Below are positions 29,563 through 38,571 of a stretch of 64,000 nucleotides of DNA, one piece after another. Both the position numbers and the translations under genes were made by a program. The DNA is from Luteimonas sp. YGD11-2 (GTDB lineage: Bacteria > Pseudomonadota > Gammaproteobacteria > Xanthomonadales > Xanthomonadaceae). Positions within the stretch are counted from its first letter, which is position 1; each line of letters begins with the position of its first letter. The stretch lies in contig NZ_CP035376.1 of NCBI RefSeq assembly GCF_004118975.1, positions 3,038,001 to 3,102,000 on the forward strand. Direction: 5' to 3'. A model generated the notes under the pieces. The model was given only the letters and a program-made list of their open reading frames with translations, was not told where the DNA came from and made no database searches.

Positions 29563-30933
29563 ATGCAACCAGTCCACCGCAAGTTGCGACCGCGCCTGCT
29601 GGCCGTCGCCATGGTCGCCGCGCTTGCCGCACCCGGCATGGCATCGGCGCAGACGGCCAAGGAACGCGAGCTGGAGGCACGTATCGCCCAGCTCGAATCG
29701 CAGGTACAGGCGCTGCTGTCGCAGCAGCAGCAGACTGCAACCCAGGTGCAGGAAGTGCGCACCGCGCAGGCGGCGCAACCGGCACGCCCGGCCACGCCGG
29801 CGGGTACGCCGCCGATCCAGGCCACCACCATCACACCGCAGGCCAACCCGGGCACCACGTTCACCGTGGGCGGGATGATCCGCATGGACGCGATGGCCAC
29901 GAAGACGACCGACGGCGACATCGCCAAGGGCACCGCGGGCCGCGACTTCTACGTACCCGGCGCGATCCCGGTGGGCGGCGACGGCCCGGAGACGTACTCC
30001 GACGCGCACATGAAGTTCTCGCGCCTGTGGCTGGATGCCAGCACCACGCTCGACACCGGCGACAGGCTGGGCGCGCGGCTGGAACTCGATTTCTTCGGCG
30101 GCTCGCTCGGCAACACCGCGGCCACCAACACCTACGGCGCCACCCTGCGCCACGCCTACGTGACCTGGAACAACTGGCTGGCCGGCCAGACCTGGTCGAA
30201 CTTCATGGATACCGCGGCGCTCATCGATGCGGTCGACTTCGTCGGCCCCACCGATGCTGTGGTGTTCGTGCGCCAGCCGCAGCTGCGCTACACCAGTGGC
30301 CCGTGGACGGTGTCTCTGGAAAGTCCGGAAACGACGGTGCAACCGTTCGGCGGCGGCGCGCGCGCAATCGGCGGCGACAACAGCGCGATGCCCGACGTCA
30401 TCGCCCGTTACACCCACAAGGCCGACTGGGGCCACTTCAGCGTGGCCGGCATGGCCCGCCAGCTGAAGTACGAACCCGTCGCCGGCGCCGACAGCACCGA
30501 TACCGGCTACGGCGCCACGTTGAGCGGCCTGGTGAAGATGGGCGACACCACCGACCTGCGCTACCAGCTCACCGGCGGCGACGGCATCGGCCGCTACATC
30601 GGCCTGGCCACGATCCAGCAGGACGCGATGCTCGATGCCGATGGCGATATCGACGCGCTCGGTGGCTGGGCGGGGTATGTGGGCCTGCGCCACGTGTTCA
30701 ACGGACGCGTGCGCGGCAACCTCTACCACGCTCGTTCGCAATGGGACAACGAGACCGCGTGGACCGGCCTGGGCGTCACCCGCAAGGTGCAGTCCTGGCA
30801 CGCCAACCTGATCTGGACGCCGTATCCGAAGCTCGACCTCGGCGTCGAGGCGATCTGGGGCGAGCGCACGCTGGAATCCGGCGTCGATGGCGAACTGATC
30901 CGCCTGCACACGATGGCGCGCTACACGTTCTGA
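29563..30933 (+). CDS. DcaP-like trimeric outer-membrane porin
   Basis: 456 residues with a signal peptide (RLLAVAMVAALAAPGMASA), an N-terminal coiled coil in the mature protein (about 31-68, glutamine-rich), a proline/alanine linker and then a beta-barrel (MIRMDAMATKTTDGD, ARLELDFFGGS...) ending in the outer-membrane C-terminal signature MARYTF. This is the DcaP-like porin family, which takes up small organic acids. Placed upstream of the acetate symporter genes, it probably serves carboxylate entry. GGGGAGGGG precedes the ATG at 29563. Confidence 0.85.
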   Translation: MQPVHRKLRPRLLAVAMVAALAAPGMASAQTAKERELEARIAQLESQVQALLSQQQQTATQVQEVRTAQAAQPARPATPAGTPPIQATTITPQANPGTTFTVGGMIRMDAMATKTTDGDIAKGTAGRDFYVPGAIPVGGDGPETYSDAHMKFSRLWLDASTTLDTGDRLGARLELDFFGGSLGNTAATNTYGATLRHAYVTWNNWLAGQTWSNFMDTAALIDAVDFVGPTDAVVFVRQPQLRYTSGPWTVSLESPETTVQPFGGGARAIGGDNSAMPDVIARYTHKADWGHFSVAGMARQLKYEPVAGADSTDTGYGATLSGLVKMGDTTDLRYQLTGGDGIGRYIGLATIQQDAMLDADGDIDALGGWAGYVGLRHVFNGRVRGNLYHARSQWDNETAWTGLGVTRKVQSWHANLIWTPYPKLDLGVEAIWGERTLESGVDGELIRLHTMARYTF

Positions 30934-30940
30934 TCCGCAT

Positions 30941-30960
30941 GCGCGTGCCCCGGCACGCGC
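30941..30960 (+). terminator. Hairpin after the porin gene (attenuator or processing site)
   Basis: Nine-base perfect stem GCGCGTGCC / GGCACGCGC with a 2-base loop, right after the porin stop. No T-run follows, so partial read-through into the symporter genes is likely. A second hairpin, CCGCCACCG-cac-CGGTGGCGG, lies at 31008-31028 inside the small ORF. Confidence 0.45.
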
Positions 30961-30989
30961 CGCCCTTCCAGGTCACGGAGAACCAGAGG

Positions 30990-31082
30990 ATGCAATCAAC
31001 CTGCACCCCGCCACCGCACCGGTGGCGGCATCCACAGCCCGGCCGGCACCGGCCACACCTGCAACAGGGGGACGCCACATGA
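30990..31082 (+). CDS. Possible 30-residue leader peptide before the acetate symporter subunit
   Basis: An ATG nine bases after GGAG opens a frame of 30 codons rich in His, Pro and Arg (4 His, 8 Pro, 5 Arg). Its TGA overlaps the ATG of the DUF4212 gene (ATGA), which implies translational coupling. A 9-base-stem hairpin lies within it. It resembles a regulatory leader, but no homologue is known to me and it may be chance. The downstream gene has its own AGGGGG ribosome-binding site. Confidence 0.35.
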   Translation: MQSTCTPPPHRWRHPQPGRHRPHLQQGDAT

Positions 31083-31339
31083 CACTCGACAAGACCGCCG
31101 CCAGTTACTGGAAGGCCAATCTGAAGATCATCTGGATCTGCATGTCGATCTGGGCGCTGGTGTCCTACGGCTTCGGCATCATCCTGCGCCCGCTGCTGTC
31201 GGGCATCCGCATCGGCGGCACCGATCTCGGCTTCTGGTTCGCGCAGCAGGGTTCGATCCTGACCTTCATCGCGCTGATCTTTTTCTACACCTGGTACATG
31301 AACCGGCTCGATCGCGAGTACGACGTGGACGAGCAATAA
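31079..31339 (+). CDS. DUF4212 small membrane subunit of the symporter
   Basis: 86 residues with two membrane helices (about residues 17-38 and 52-72), the pattern YWKANLKIIW, then FWFAQQGSILTFIALIFFYTWYMNRLDREY, diagnostic of DUF4212. These proteins are encoded directly before VC_2705-type sodium:solute symporters and are presumed to assemble with them. The symporter begins nine bases downstream. Confidence 0.92.
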   Translation: MTLDKTAASYWKANLKIIWICMSIWALVSYGFGIILRPLLSGIRIGGTDLGFWFAQQGSILTFIALIFFYTWYMNRLDREYDVDEQ

Positions 31340-31348
31340 GGGGCCGCC

Positions 31349-33127
31349 ATGGATCAGTTCACTCTCAACCTCATCTTCGTCGGCGGCTCGTTCCTGGTCT
31401 ATATCGCGATTGCGATCTGGGCACGCGCGGCCTCGACGTCGGAGTTCTACGCCGCCGGGCGCAGCGTCAACCCGGTGATGAACGGCATGGCGACCGCCGC
31501 GGACTGGATGTCGGCGGCATCGTTCATCTCGATGGCCGGCCTGATCGCCTTCGTCGGCTACGGCAACTCGGCGTATCTCATGGGCTGGACCGGCGGCTAC
31601 GTGCTGCTGGCGATGCTGCTGGCGCCGTACCTGCGCAAGTTCGGCCGCTTCACCGTGCCCGACTTCATCGGTGACCGCTACTACAGCCGCACCGCGCGCC
31701 TGGTGGCGGTGGCGTCGCTGTTGATGATCTCGATCACCTACGTGATCGGGCAGATGACCGGCGCAGGCGTCGCGTTCTCGCGCTTCCTCGAGGTCGACAC
31801 CAACACCGGCCTGCTGATCGCGTCCGCCGTGGTGTTCGTGTACGCGGTGCTCGGCGGCATGAAGGGCATCACCTACACCCAGGTCGCGCAGTACGTCGTG
31901 CTGATCATCGCCTACACCATCCCGGCGGTGTTCATCTCGCTGCAGCTCACCGGCAACCCGGTCCCGCAGCTGGGCCTGTTCTCCACCCACACCGAATCGG
32001 GCATGCCGCTGCTGGCGCGCCTCGACCAGATCCTGGTGGACCTGGGCTTCAACGACTACACCGGGCTGCACGATTCCACGTTGAACATGACGCTGTTCAC
32101 GCTGTCGCTGATGGTCGGTACCGCGGGCCTGCCGCACGTGATCATCCGCTTCTTCACCGTGCCCAAGGTGTCCGATGCCCGCAGGTCGGCCGGCTGGGCG
32201 CTGGTGTTCATCGCCCTGCTGTACACGGTGGCACCGGCGGTGGGTGCGATGGCGCGGCTGAACATCCTGACCACGATCTATCCGGAAGGCACCCGCGCGG
32301 CGGAATCGCTGAGCTACGAGGCGCGCCCGGACTGGATGCGGACCTGGGAACAGACCGGCCTGCTGGCGTTCGAGGACAAGAACGGCGACGGCATGATCCA
32401 GTCCTACAACGAGGCCAGCCCGGAGTTCGCCACGGTGGCCGCCGAGCGTGGCTGGCAGGGCAACGAGATGGTCACCTTCAACCAGGACATCCTGGTGCTG
32501 GCCAATCCGGAGATCGCGGGACTGCCCGGCTGGGTGATCGCGCTGATCGCGGCAGGCGGCCTGGCGGCGGCGCTGTCCACTGCCGCAGGCCTGTTGCTGG
32601 CGATCTCGTCGGCGGTCAGCCACGACCTGATCAAACGCACGTTCAAACCCGATATCAGCGACAAGGGGGAACTGCTGGCCGCGCGCGTGTCGATGGCGGC
32701 GGCGATCGTGGTGGCCACCTGGCTGGGCATGAATCCACCGGGGTTCGCCGCGCAGACGGTGGCGTTCGCATTCGGGCTGGCGGCAAGCTCGCTGTTCCCG
32801 GCGATCATGATGGGCATCTTCTCCACCCGCATGAACTCCGCCGGCGCGGTGGTGGGCATGCTCGCGGGCCTGATCTCCACCAGCGTGTACCTGTTCACCT
32901 ACAAGGGCTGGTTCTTCATCCCGGGCACCAACATGCTCGCCGATACCCCGGAGAACTGGCTGTTCGGCATCTCGCCGCTGGGCTTCGGCGCGGTGGGCGC
33001 GGTGATCAACTTCCTCGCCGCCTACATCACGATGAAGCTGACCGCACCGGTGCCGGAGCACATCCAGCATCTGGTCGAGGACATCCGCGTGCCGCGTGGC
33101 GCGGGCGCGGCGACCGGGCACCACTGA
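31349..33127 (+). CDS. Cation:acetate symporter (VC_2705-type SSS family)
   Basis: 592 residues with about 13 membrane segments of the sodium:solute symporter family: YAAGRSVNPVMNGMATAADWMSAASF at the start, FTVPDFIGDRYYSR, LPHVIIRFFTVPKVSDARRS and GGLAAALSTAAGLLLAISSA. It has the inserted soluble loop with ARPDWMRTWEQTGLLAFEDKNGDG typical of the VC_2705 subgroup. With DUF4212 and acsA nearby it is most likely an acetate/short carboxylate importer (ActP-like). A strong terminator follows. Confidence 0.9.
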   Translation: MDQFTLNLIFVGGSFLVYIAIAIWARAASTSEFYAAGRSVNPVMNGMATAADWMSAASFISMAGLIAFVGYGNSAYLMGWTGGYVLLAMLLAPYLRKFGRFTVPDFIGDRYYSRTARLVAVASLLMISITYVIGQMTGAGVAFSRFLEVDTNTGLLIASAVVFVYAVLGGMKGITYTQVAQYVVLIIAYTIPAVFISLQLTGNPVPQLGLFSTHTESGMPLLARLDQILVDLGFNDYTGLHDSTLNMTLFTLSLMVGTAGLPHVIIRFFTVPKVSDARRSAGWALVFIALLYTVAPAVGAMARLNILTTIYPEGTRAAESLSYEARPDWMRTWEQTGLLAFEDKNGDGMIQSYNEASPEFATVAAERGWQGNEMVTFNQDILVLANPEIAGLPGWVIALIAAGGLAAALSTAAGLLLAISSAVSHDLIKRTFKPDISDKGELLAARVSMAAAIVVATWLGMNPPGFAAQTVAFAFGLAASSLFPAIMMGIFSTRMNSAGAVVGMLAGLISTSVYLFTYKGWFFIPGTNMLADTPENWLFGISPLGFGAVGAVINFLAAYITMKLTAPVPEHIQHLVEDIRVPRGAGAATGHH

Positions 33128-33160
33128 TCCACGCGGTACCCGGCACGCTGTGCTGACATC

Positions 33161-33200
33161 GCGGCCCGCTTCCGGCGACGGAGGCGGGCCGCTCTTCTTC
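33161..33200 (+). terminator. Rho-independent terminator after the acetate symporter
   Basis: Stem GCGGCCCGC (33161-33169) pairs with GCGGGCCGC (33184-33192), with inner TTCC/GGA pairing, followed by TCTTCTTCC. It closes the porin-symporter transcript. Confidence 0.8.
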
Positions 33201-33291
33201 CGCGGCTGCTCGTCTTCCATGCCCGGTTGCGTGCGCCGGCCGCTGACTACAATCGGGCTTCATTCCAACCGCCAACGCACGGGGAGCGTCC

Positions 33292-33810
33292 ATGCTGCTG
33301 GAGTTCATCGCCATCATCGCCGCCGGCTTCGGCCTGGCCGGCATCGCGCTCACGCTCAACATCGCGCTGCGCAGGCGGCTTCCACCGTGGATCGTGCCGG
33401 CCGCGGCCGGCGCCGGCATGCTGCTGATGGCGATCTGGCTGGAGTACTCGTGGTTCGAGCGCACCGCCTCGACGTTCCCGGACGGTGTGGAGATCGCCTC
33501 CACCCACCAGGCGCGTTCCTGGTACCGCCCGTGGACCTATGTGGTGCCGCTGACCAACCGCCTGATCGCCGTCGATCGCCGCTTCGATCGCCGCCATGCC
33601 GACGCGCCGGGCCAGGTGCTGACGCGCGTACTCCTCGCCGGGCGCTGGGAGCCGACGCGGCAGTTCGGCGTGGTCTACGACTGCAATGCACACCGGCGCG
33701 CCGACCTGCTCGATGGCGTGGAGTTCGCCGCGGACGGCACCCTGCCCAATGCGCGCTGGATCCAGCTGGAGGCCGATGACCGCGTGTTGCGTACGGCATG
33801 CGCGCGATGA
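33292..33810 (+). CDS. Conserved small membrane protein of unknown function
   Basis: 172 residues. Two hydrophobic segments come first (about 1-22 and 32-48), then a soluble domain with WYRPWTYVVPLTNRLIAVD, QFGVVYDCNAHRRADL and a tail LEADDRVLRTACAR. A TACAAT box at 33248-33253 and GGGGAGCG ribosome-binding site precede it. No enzymatic motif is recognised. It lies between the acetate symporter and the DUF294 gene, and its part in the regulon is unknown. Confidence 0.75.
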   Translation: MLLEFIAIIAAGFGLAGIALTLNIALRRRLPPWIVPAAAGAGMLLMAIWLEYSWFERTASTFPDGVEIASTHQARSWYRPWTYVVPLTNRLIAVDRRFDRRHADAPGQVLTRVLLAGRWEPTRQFGVVYDCNAHRRADLLDGVEFAADGTLPNARWIQLEADDRVLRTACAR

Positions 33811-33867
33811 GCAGCGGCCACGGCGCCGCCTGCGTCTGTGCATGCCCGGGACCGCGCGGATAGCCCG

Positions 33868-35682
33868 ATGGATCCGGTGCCCGGCCTCGACCTCGACCAG
33901 CCACCGTTCGACCTGCTCGACGACGCCGGGCGCGCGCGGCTGCAGGCAGGCGTCGACCTCGGTTTCCATGGCGACGGCACCACCCTGATCGAGGCCGGCC
34001 GCGCCTCGCCGCATGCCTATGTGCTGCTGAAGGGACGCGTGCACGCCTACCAGCCGCAGGCCGGCGGTGGTGAAACGCACTTCGCCGATTACGGCCCCGG
34101 CGATGTCTTCGGTGCCTGGGCGGTGATGGCCGGGCGTGCGCGGCTGACCTATCGCACCGATGGCGAATGCCTGGCCTTCCTGATTCCCGCCGAGGTGTTC
34201 CGCCGGCTGGTCGACGACAACCCGCGTTTCGCCGCCTGGTTCCATGAGGGCCTGGCGACCAAGGGCCAGCTGGCGTTCTCGGCCGGGCGGCGCTGGACGC
34301 CCGAACTGGCCACCCGCGTGGGCGATGCCGACCTGGCGCCCGCCGAGCGCGTGGCCTCGACGCTGTCGGTGGCCGCGGCCACCCGGCGCCTGCGCGAGCG
34401 CGGCGTCGACTGCCTGCTGGTGGACGACCCGGCGCATGACGGCCCGGGCATCGTCACCCGCACCGACCTGCTCGAGGCGCTGGCGCTCGACCGCCTGCCG
34501 CTGGAGGCACCGGTCGGGCCGCTGGCCAACCGTCCGCTGCTGTGCGTGGATCCCGGCGACGCGCTGTTCCAGGCGATGGCGGCGATGACCGAGCACCGGG
34601 TCGAGCGCGTGGTGGTGCGGCGTGGCGAGGGCATCGGCGGCACGCTGGGAATCGCCGAGGTGCTGTCGCACTTCGCCAGCCACTCGCATCTCATCGGCCT
34701 GCGCCTGGCGCGGGCGCGCACGCTCGACGAGATCACCCGCGCCGCCGGCGGCATGACCGCGCTGATCCGCGGGCTGTCGCGCCAGGGCGTGCGGATGCCC
34801 GACCTGATGCAGCTGGTCAGCGCGCTCAACGGCCGCGTCATGGCGCAGATCTTCGAGCTCGTCACCCCGCCGGAAGTGCGCGAGCGCGTGTGCCTGCTGG
34901 TGATGGGCAGCGAAGGGCGGCGCGAGCAGCTGCTCAAGACCGACCAGGACAACGCGCTGGTGGTGGCCGACGATCTCGACTGGCCGGAACTGGCCGCGGC
35001 GATGTCGCGCTTCAGCCAGGCGCTCGCACAGGCCGGCTACCCGCCCTGCCCGGGCCGGGTGATGGTGGACAACCCGCACTGGCGGCTGACCGCGTCGCAG
35101 TGGCGCACGCGCATCGCCCACTGGCGCCACGACCATGGCGGCGGGACCGCACTCGACCTGTCGATCGCGCTCGATGCGAGGCCTGTGGCCGGCAATGCCA
35201 CGCTGTTCGCCCCGGTGAAGGATGCGCTGATGGCGCTCGGCAGCGACGGGATCCTGATGCACCACCTCGCCGGCGCGACGCTGCGCTTCGACACGCCGCT
35301 GACCTTCTTCGGCCGCGTGCGCGGCGACGCACAGGGCATCGACCTCAAGAAGGGCGGCATCTTCCCGGTCGTGCACGGGCTGCGCTGCCTGGCGCTGCGC
35401 CATGGCATCCGCGCCACCGGCAGCATCGAGCGCTGCGAAGCGCTGGTCGCCGCGGGCCACCTGCCGCACGGTCTCGGACGCGACCTGCCGCAGGTGCTCA
35501 ACGTGTTCCAGCGCATGCGGCTGGAGGCGCAGCTGGCCACCCTCGACCATGGCCGGATACCCGACAACCACGTCGACACCGGCGGCCTGCGCAGGCTCGA
35601 CCGCGAACTGCTGCGTGACGCCCTGCATGTGGTCAAGGAGTTCCGCGACCACGTGCGCCGCGCGTTCCACCTGCAGGACTAG
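33868..35682 (+). CDS. cNMP-binding/CBS/DUF294 nucleotidyltransferase-like protein
   Basis: 604 residues in a known signalling layout: a cyclic-nucleotide-binding-like domain (about 20-130, AYVLLKGRVHAY and GDVFGAWAVMAG), a pair of CBS domains (about 155-280), the DUF294 putative nucleotidyltransferase core (GSEGRREQLLKTDQDNAL, residues 347-364, with Asp359 and Asp361), and the DUF294_C substrate domain. Such proteins often accompany acetate transporters and acs-type genes and may relay nucleotide or energy state. The next gene, an exonuclease, starts five bases downstream. Confidence 0.88.
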   Translation: MDPVPGLDLDQPPFDLLDDAGRARLQAGVDLGFHGDGTTLIEAGRASPHAYVLLKGRVHAYQPQAGGGETHFADYGPGDVFGAWAVMAGRARLTYRTDGECLAFLIPAEVFRRLVDDNPRFAAWFHEGLATKGQLAFSAGRRWTPELATRVGDADLAPAERVASTLSVAAATRRLRERGVDCLLVDDPAHDGPGIVTRTDLLEALALDRLPLEAPVGPLANRPLLCVDPGDALFQAMAAMTEHRVERVVVRRGEGIGGTLGIAEVLSHFASHSHLIGLRLARARTLDEITRAAGGMTALIRGLSRQGVRMPDLMQLVSALNGRVMAQIFELVTPPEVRERVCLLVMGSEGRREQLLKTDQDNALVVADDLDWPELAAAMSRFSQALAQAGYPPCPGRVMVDNPHWRLTASQWRTRIAHWRHDHGGGTALDLSIALDARPVAGNATLFAPVKDALMALGSDGILMHHLAGATLRFDTPLTFFGRVRGDAQGIDLKKGGIFPVVHGLRCLALRHGIRATGSIERCEALVAAGHLPHGLGRDLPQVLNVFQRMRLEAQLATLDHGRIPDNHVDTGGLRRLDRELLRDALHVVKEFRDHVRRAFHLQD

Positions 35683-35687
35683 CGGCG

Positions 35688-36326
35688 ATGGATCCGCTGC
35701 ATCGCTGGTGGCTGCGGCGTCGGCATGGCGACGGACCGTGGGCGGGGCTGCTGCAGCGCCCGCCCGACGACGAATGGGTCAGCCTCGACCTCGAGACCAC
35801 CGGGCTCGACCCCGCACGGGACCATATCCTCAGCCTCGCCGCGGTGCCGGTGCGCGACGGGCGGGTGTGGCTGTCGGAACGGTTCGAACGCCGCATCCGC
35901 CCCGATCGCGACTTCGACATCGAATCGATCCGCCACCACCGGATCACCCCGGGCGAGGCCGGTACCGGGATGTCGGTGACCCCCGCGGTGCGCGAACTCC
36001 TGCAGTGGCTGGGCAGCCGCAGGCTGCTGGGCTATCACCTGCGCTTCGACCTCGCGATGCTCGCCCCCCACGTGCGCGCGCTCACCGGTTTCCCGCTGCC
36101 CAATCCACGGGTGGAGCTGGCCGATGCCTTCGCCACCCGCGCGCTGCGGGCACACCCCGGGGCGCCCGCGGATCTTGCCTTCCGGACCATCGCCGATGCA
36201 CTCGGCGTGCCGGTGCTTGCCCGCCACAGCGCGCTGGGTGATGCCACCACCGTCGCGCTGTGCTGGCTGGCGTTGCGCGGGGGCCGGGCGCCATCGCTGC
36301 ACGGGAGCCGTCCGCCGCCGCGCTGA
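35688..36326 (+). CDS. DEDDh 3'-5' exonuclease (DnaQ-like)
   Basis: 212 residues with Exo I DLETTG (Asp34/Glu36), Exo II in LLGYHLRFDLAML, and Exo III with HSALGDA (catalytic His and Asp). It resembles the epsilon-type exonucleases encoded beside DUF294 proteins in acetate regulons of gamma-proteobacteria. The substrate is unknown, and a role in RNA or nucleotide turnover is as likely as DNA proofreading. It forms an operon with the preceding DUF294 gene. Confidence 0.85.
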   Translation: MDPLHRWWLRRRHGDGPWAGLLQRPPDDEWVSLDLETTGLDPARDHILSLAAVPVRDGRVWLSERFERRIRPDRDFDIESIRHHRITPGEAGTGMSVTPAVRELLQWLGSRRLLGYHLRFDLAMLAPHVRALTGFPLPNPRVELADAFATRALRAHPGAPADLAFRTIADALGVPVLARHSALGDATTVALCWLALRGGRAPSLHGSRPPPR

Positions 36327-36458
36327 GCGACGCATCCGGAGCCGGCGTCGCGCCCACCGCAACCACCGGGGCTTGCGCGGTGGTCGGACAGCGCCATGCG
36401 TGCCGACACGCAATGGGCATCGGCTACCCTGTGCGCGGGGAATACCATTGGAACAACG

Positions 36459-38165
36459 ATGAGCAACGGACACTGCGCCGTACGACCTTACCTGCCCGCG
36501 CTGCTCGCCGGCGCGCTGTGCGCGGCGCTGGCCGCGTGCGACGGTGCCGCACCGGCCGGACACCCGGATGACATCGCCGCGGCATCGACCACGGCGGCCA
36601 CGGAGTCGCCGCTGCCGGCTTCGGCCGCCATCGCCGCTGCAGCCGGTGCCGCGTGTTCCTACGATGGCGCGCCGGTGCAGGTCGGAAGCGATGTGCTCGG
36701 CAGCCGCGCGCCGCAGGACTGCGCGCAGATGGTCGACCACATCATGCGCTTCACCGGCCTGCCGCCGAACTTCGTGGTCGGCGAGGCGCAGGTGCCGAAC
36801 GCGGTGGCGACGATCCTGCTCGACGACCGCAAGGTTCCGCAGCGGGTGATCGCCTTCAATCCGCGCTTCATCGACGCCGTCGGCCGCGCCACCAACAGCA
36901 CCACGTGGGCGCCGATGAGCATCATGGCGCACGAGATCGGCCACCACCTGTCCGGCCACACCATCACCGGCACCGGAAGCCAGCCGCCGATCGAACTGGA
37001 AGCCGACAAGTTCTCCGGCTTCATCCTCTACCGCATGGGTGCACCGCTGCTGGAAGCGTCCCGCGCGATCGAGACCCTGGTCGGTCCGGACGACAGCGCC
37101 ACCCACCCGGGCCGCGACCGCCGCATGGCGGCGATCCGCGAAGGCTGGATGGATGCCTGCCGTCAGCAGGGGCGCGCCGACTGCGAGACGCTGGCCACCG
37201 CGACCACCCTCCCGGCCACGCAACCCGCCGGCGCCGCGGCACCCGCGTCCACCGCCACGCCGACGGTGGCGCGCGCAGGCGTGCCGGAACGGCTGCCCAG
37301 CGCCGATCCCGGCAACCTGCCGGCCAAGCAGGGCCGCTTCGTCGTCGACGAAAGCGGGCTGCTCGGTGCCGACGAACGCGTGCGCCTGGAACAGCAGCTG
37401 TTCGAGCACGCACGCGACCATGGCGTGGAGATCGCGCTGCTGCTGGTGCGCGACCTGCAGGGCCTGTCGGCGGAGGATTTCGCCTGGGCGATGCTGCGGC
37501 AGATGCGCATCGGCAAGCTGGATGTCGGCAATGGCGCGGTGCTGGTGGTCGCTCCGGAGCAGAACGACGCCGGCGTGGCGATGGGCCCCGGCGTGGCCCT
37601 GGCGATGGAAGGCTTCGAGGGTGCGAGCCGGCTGCAGGGCTGGATCGAGCAGGCCTGGCCGATCTGCCAGCAGCCGGGCGGGTGCCGCGGCTGGACGCAG
37701 AACCTGTTCATGATGCCGGAACTGATGATGCGGCAGACCGCCGGACTCGACTGGAACATCCGCCACCGCGGACTGGCCGGGTTCCGCGCCGCGTCCGAGG
37801 GCTATTCCCGGCAACGGCTGGAACAGGGCGGGGAGTACCGGGCGTCGGACGACCCGATCTTCCGCCAGCTGGTGCGCTTCGAGGGCACTGTGCAGACCCT
37901 CGACACCCCGGTGGGCGTGGTTGGCGTGGCGGAGGAGATCCTCGCCAATGGCGCCATCGTGCGGCAGGGCAAGCGCGCGGTGCACGTGACGTCGGATGAC
38001 GGCTACGACGCCATCGTCTACCTTGAACCGCGCACCGCGCCACTGATGCCCGCCGGGCTGCCGGCCGTGGGCGAGCGCTACACCTTTGTCGGTCGCGTGC
38101 AGCGGCCCGCCGCCCTGCGTGGGCATGCCGACCATCTGTTCCTGCTGAGCTGGGAACGCATGTAG
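36459..38165 (+). CDS. Lipoprotein with HEIGHH metalloprotease and TPM-like domains
   Basis: 568 residues. The lipobox LAAC sits at Cys27, and the mature part starts with a low-complexity linker. A zinc-peptidase-like domain has HEIGHH at 158-163 and a downstream ELEAD motif that could give the third ligand. After a proline/alanine/threonine linker comes a TPM (YgcG-type) domain (about 290-410, RFVVDESGLLGADERVRLEQQL). The order protease-like plus TPM in one lipoprotein is uncommon. The start was chosen to keep the signal peptide short. It is predicted to face the periplasm. Confidence 0.75.
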   Translation: MSNGHCAVRPYLPALLAGALCAALAACDGAAPAGHPDDIAAASTTAATESPLPASAAIAAAAGAACSYDGAPVQVGSDVLGSRAPQDCAQMVDHIMRFTGLPPNFVVGEAQVPNAVATILLDDRKVPQRVIAFNPRFIDAVGRATNSTTWAPMSIMAHEIGHHLSGHTITGTGSQPPIELEADKFSGFILYRMGAPLLEASRAIETLVGPDDSATHPGRDRRMAAIREGWMDACRQQGRADCETLATATTLPATQPAGAAAPASTATPTVARAGVPERLPSADPGNLPAKQGRFVVDESGLLGADERVRLEQQLFEHARDHGVEIALLLVRDLQGLSAEDFAWAMLRQMRIGKLDVGNGAVLVVAPEQNDAGVAMGPGVALAMEGFEGASRLQGWIEQAWPICQQPGGCRGWTQNLFMMPELMMRQTAGLDWNIRHRGLAGFRAASEGYSRQRLEQGGEYRASDDPIFRQLVRFEGTVQTLDTPVGVVGVAEEILANGAIVRQGKRAVHVTSDDGYDAIVYLEPRTAPLMPAGLPAVGERYTFVGRVQRPAALRGHADHLFLLSWERM

Positions 38166-38181
38166 GGATGCGTGCCGCCGG

Positions 38182-38571
38182 CTACTGCGGCGGCGCGGCC
38201 AGTTCGCGTGCGTCGAGGTAGCCGTCGCGGTTGGCGTCCTGGCGGTTGAAGCGCCCGGCCAACCGCGCGAGGTAGGCTTCGCGGGTCAGCAGCGGCGCGC
38301 GGCCGCCGGGCTGTTCCGATGGCTCGAGCCGGCCATCGCCGTTGGCATCCATGCGCTCGAAGGCGTACAGCATCCACGCCTGGTATTCGGCCAGTGACAC
38401 CCGGCCGTCGCCATCGCCGTCCATCCGCGACAGATAGTCACCGGTGGCGGTGACCTGCCCGTTCGCCATGCCTGCTGTCAGCAGGCACGCTGCCAGGCAC
38501 AGGCCCGCGCGCGGCCCGGGTCGACGTCGCACCCGCACCCGCACCTCAGCCGCGCGCCGGCTGCAGGGCAT
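38182..38571 (-). CDS. Secreted EF-hand calcium-binding protein
   Basis: Up to 129 residues with an arginine-rich n-region and hydrophobic LCLAACLLTAGMANG signal peptide, then three EF-hand loops: DGDGDGRVSLAEY, DANGDGRLEPSE and DANRDGYLDARE. It probably binds Ca2+ outside the cytoplasm. The ATG at 38571 overlaps the end of the desaturase gene by 26 bases. A GTG at 38544, just after the desaturase stop, is an alternative start. The ligand and partner are unknown. Confidence 0.75.
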   Translation of the reverse strand: MPCSRRAAEVRVRVRRRPGPRAGLCLAACLLTAGMANGQVTATGDYLSRMDGDGDGRVSLAEYQAWMLYAFERMDANGDGRLEPSEQPGGRAPLLTREAYLARLAGRFNRQDANRDGYLDARELAAPPQ

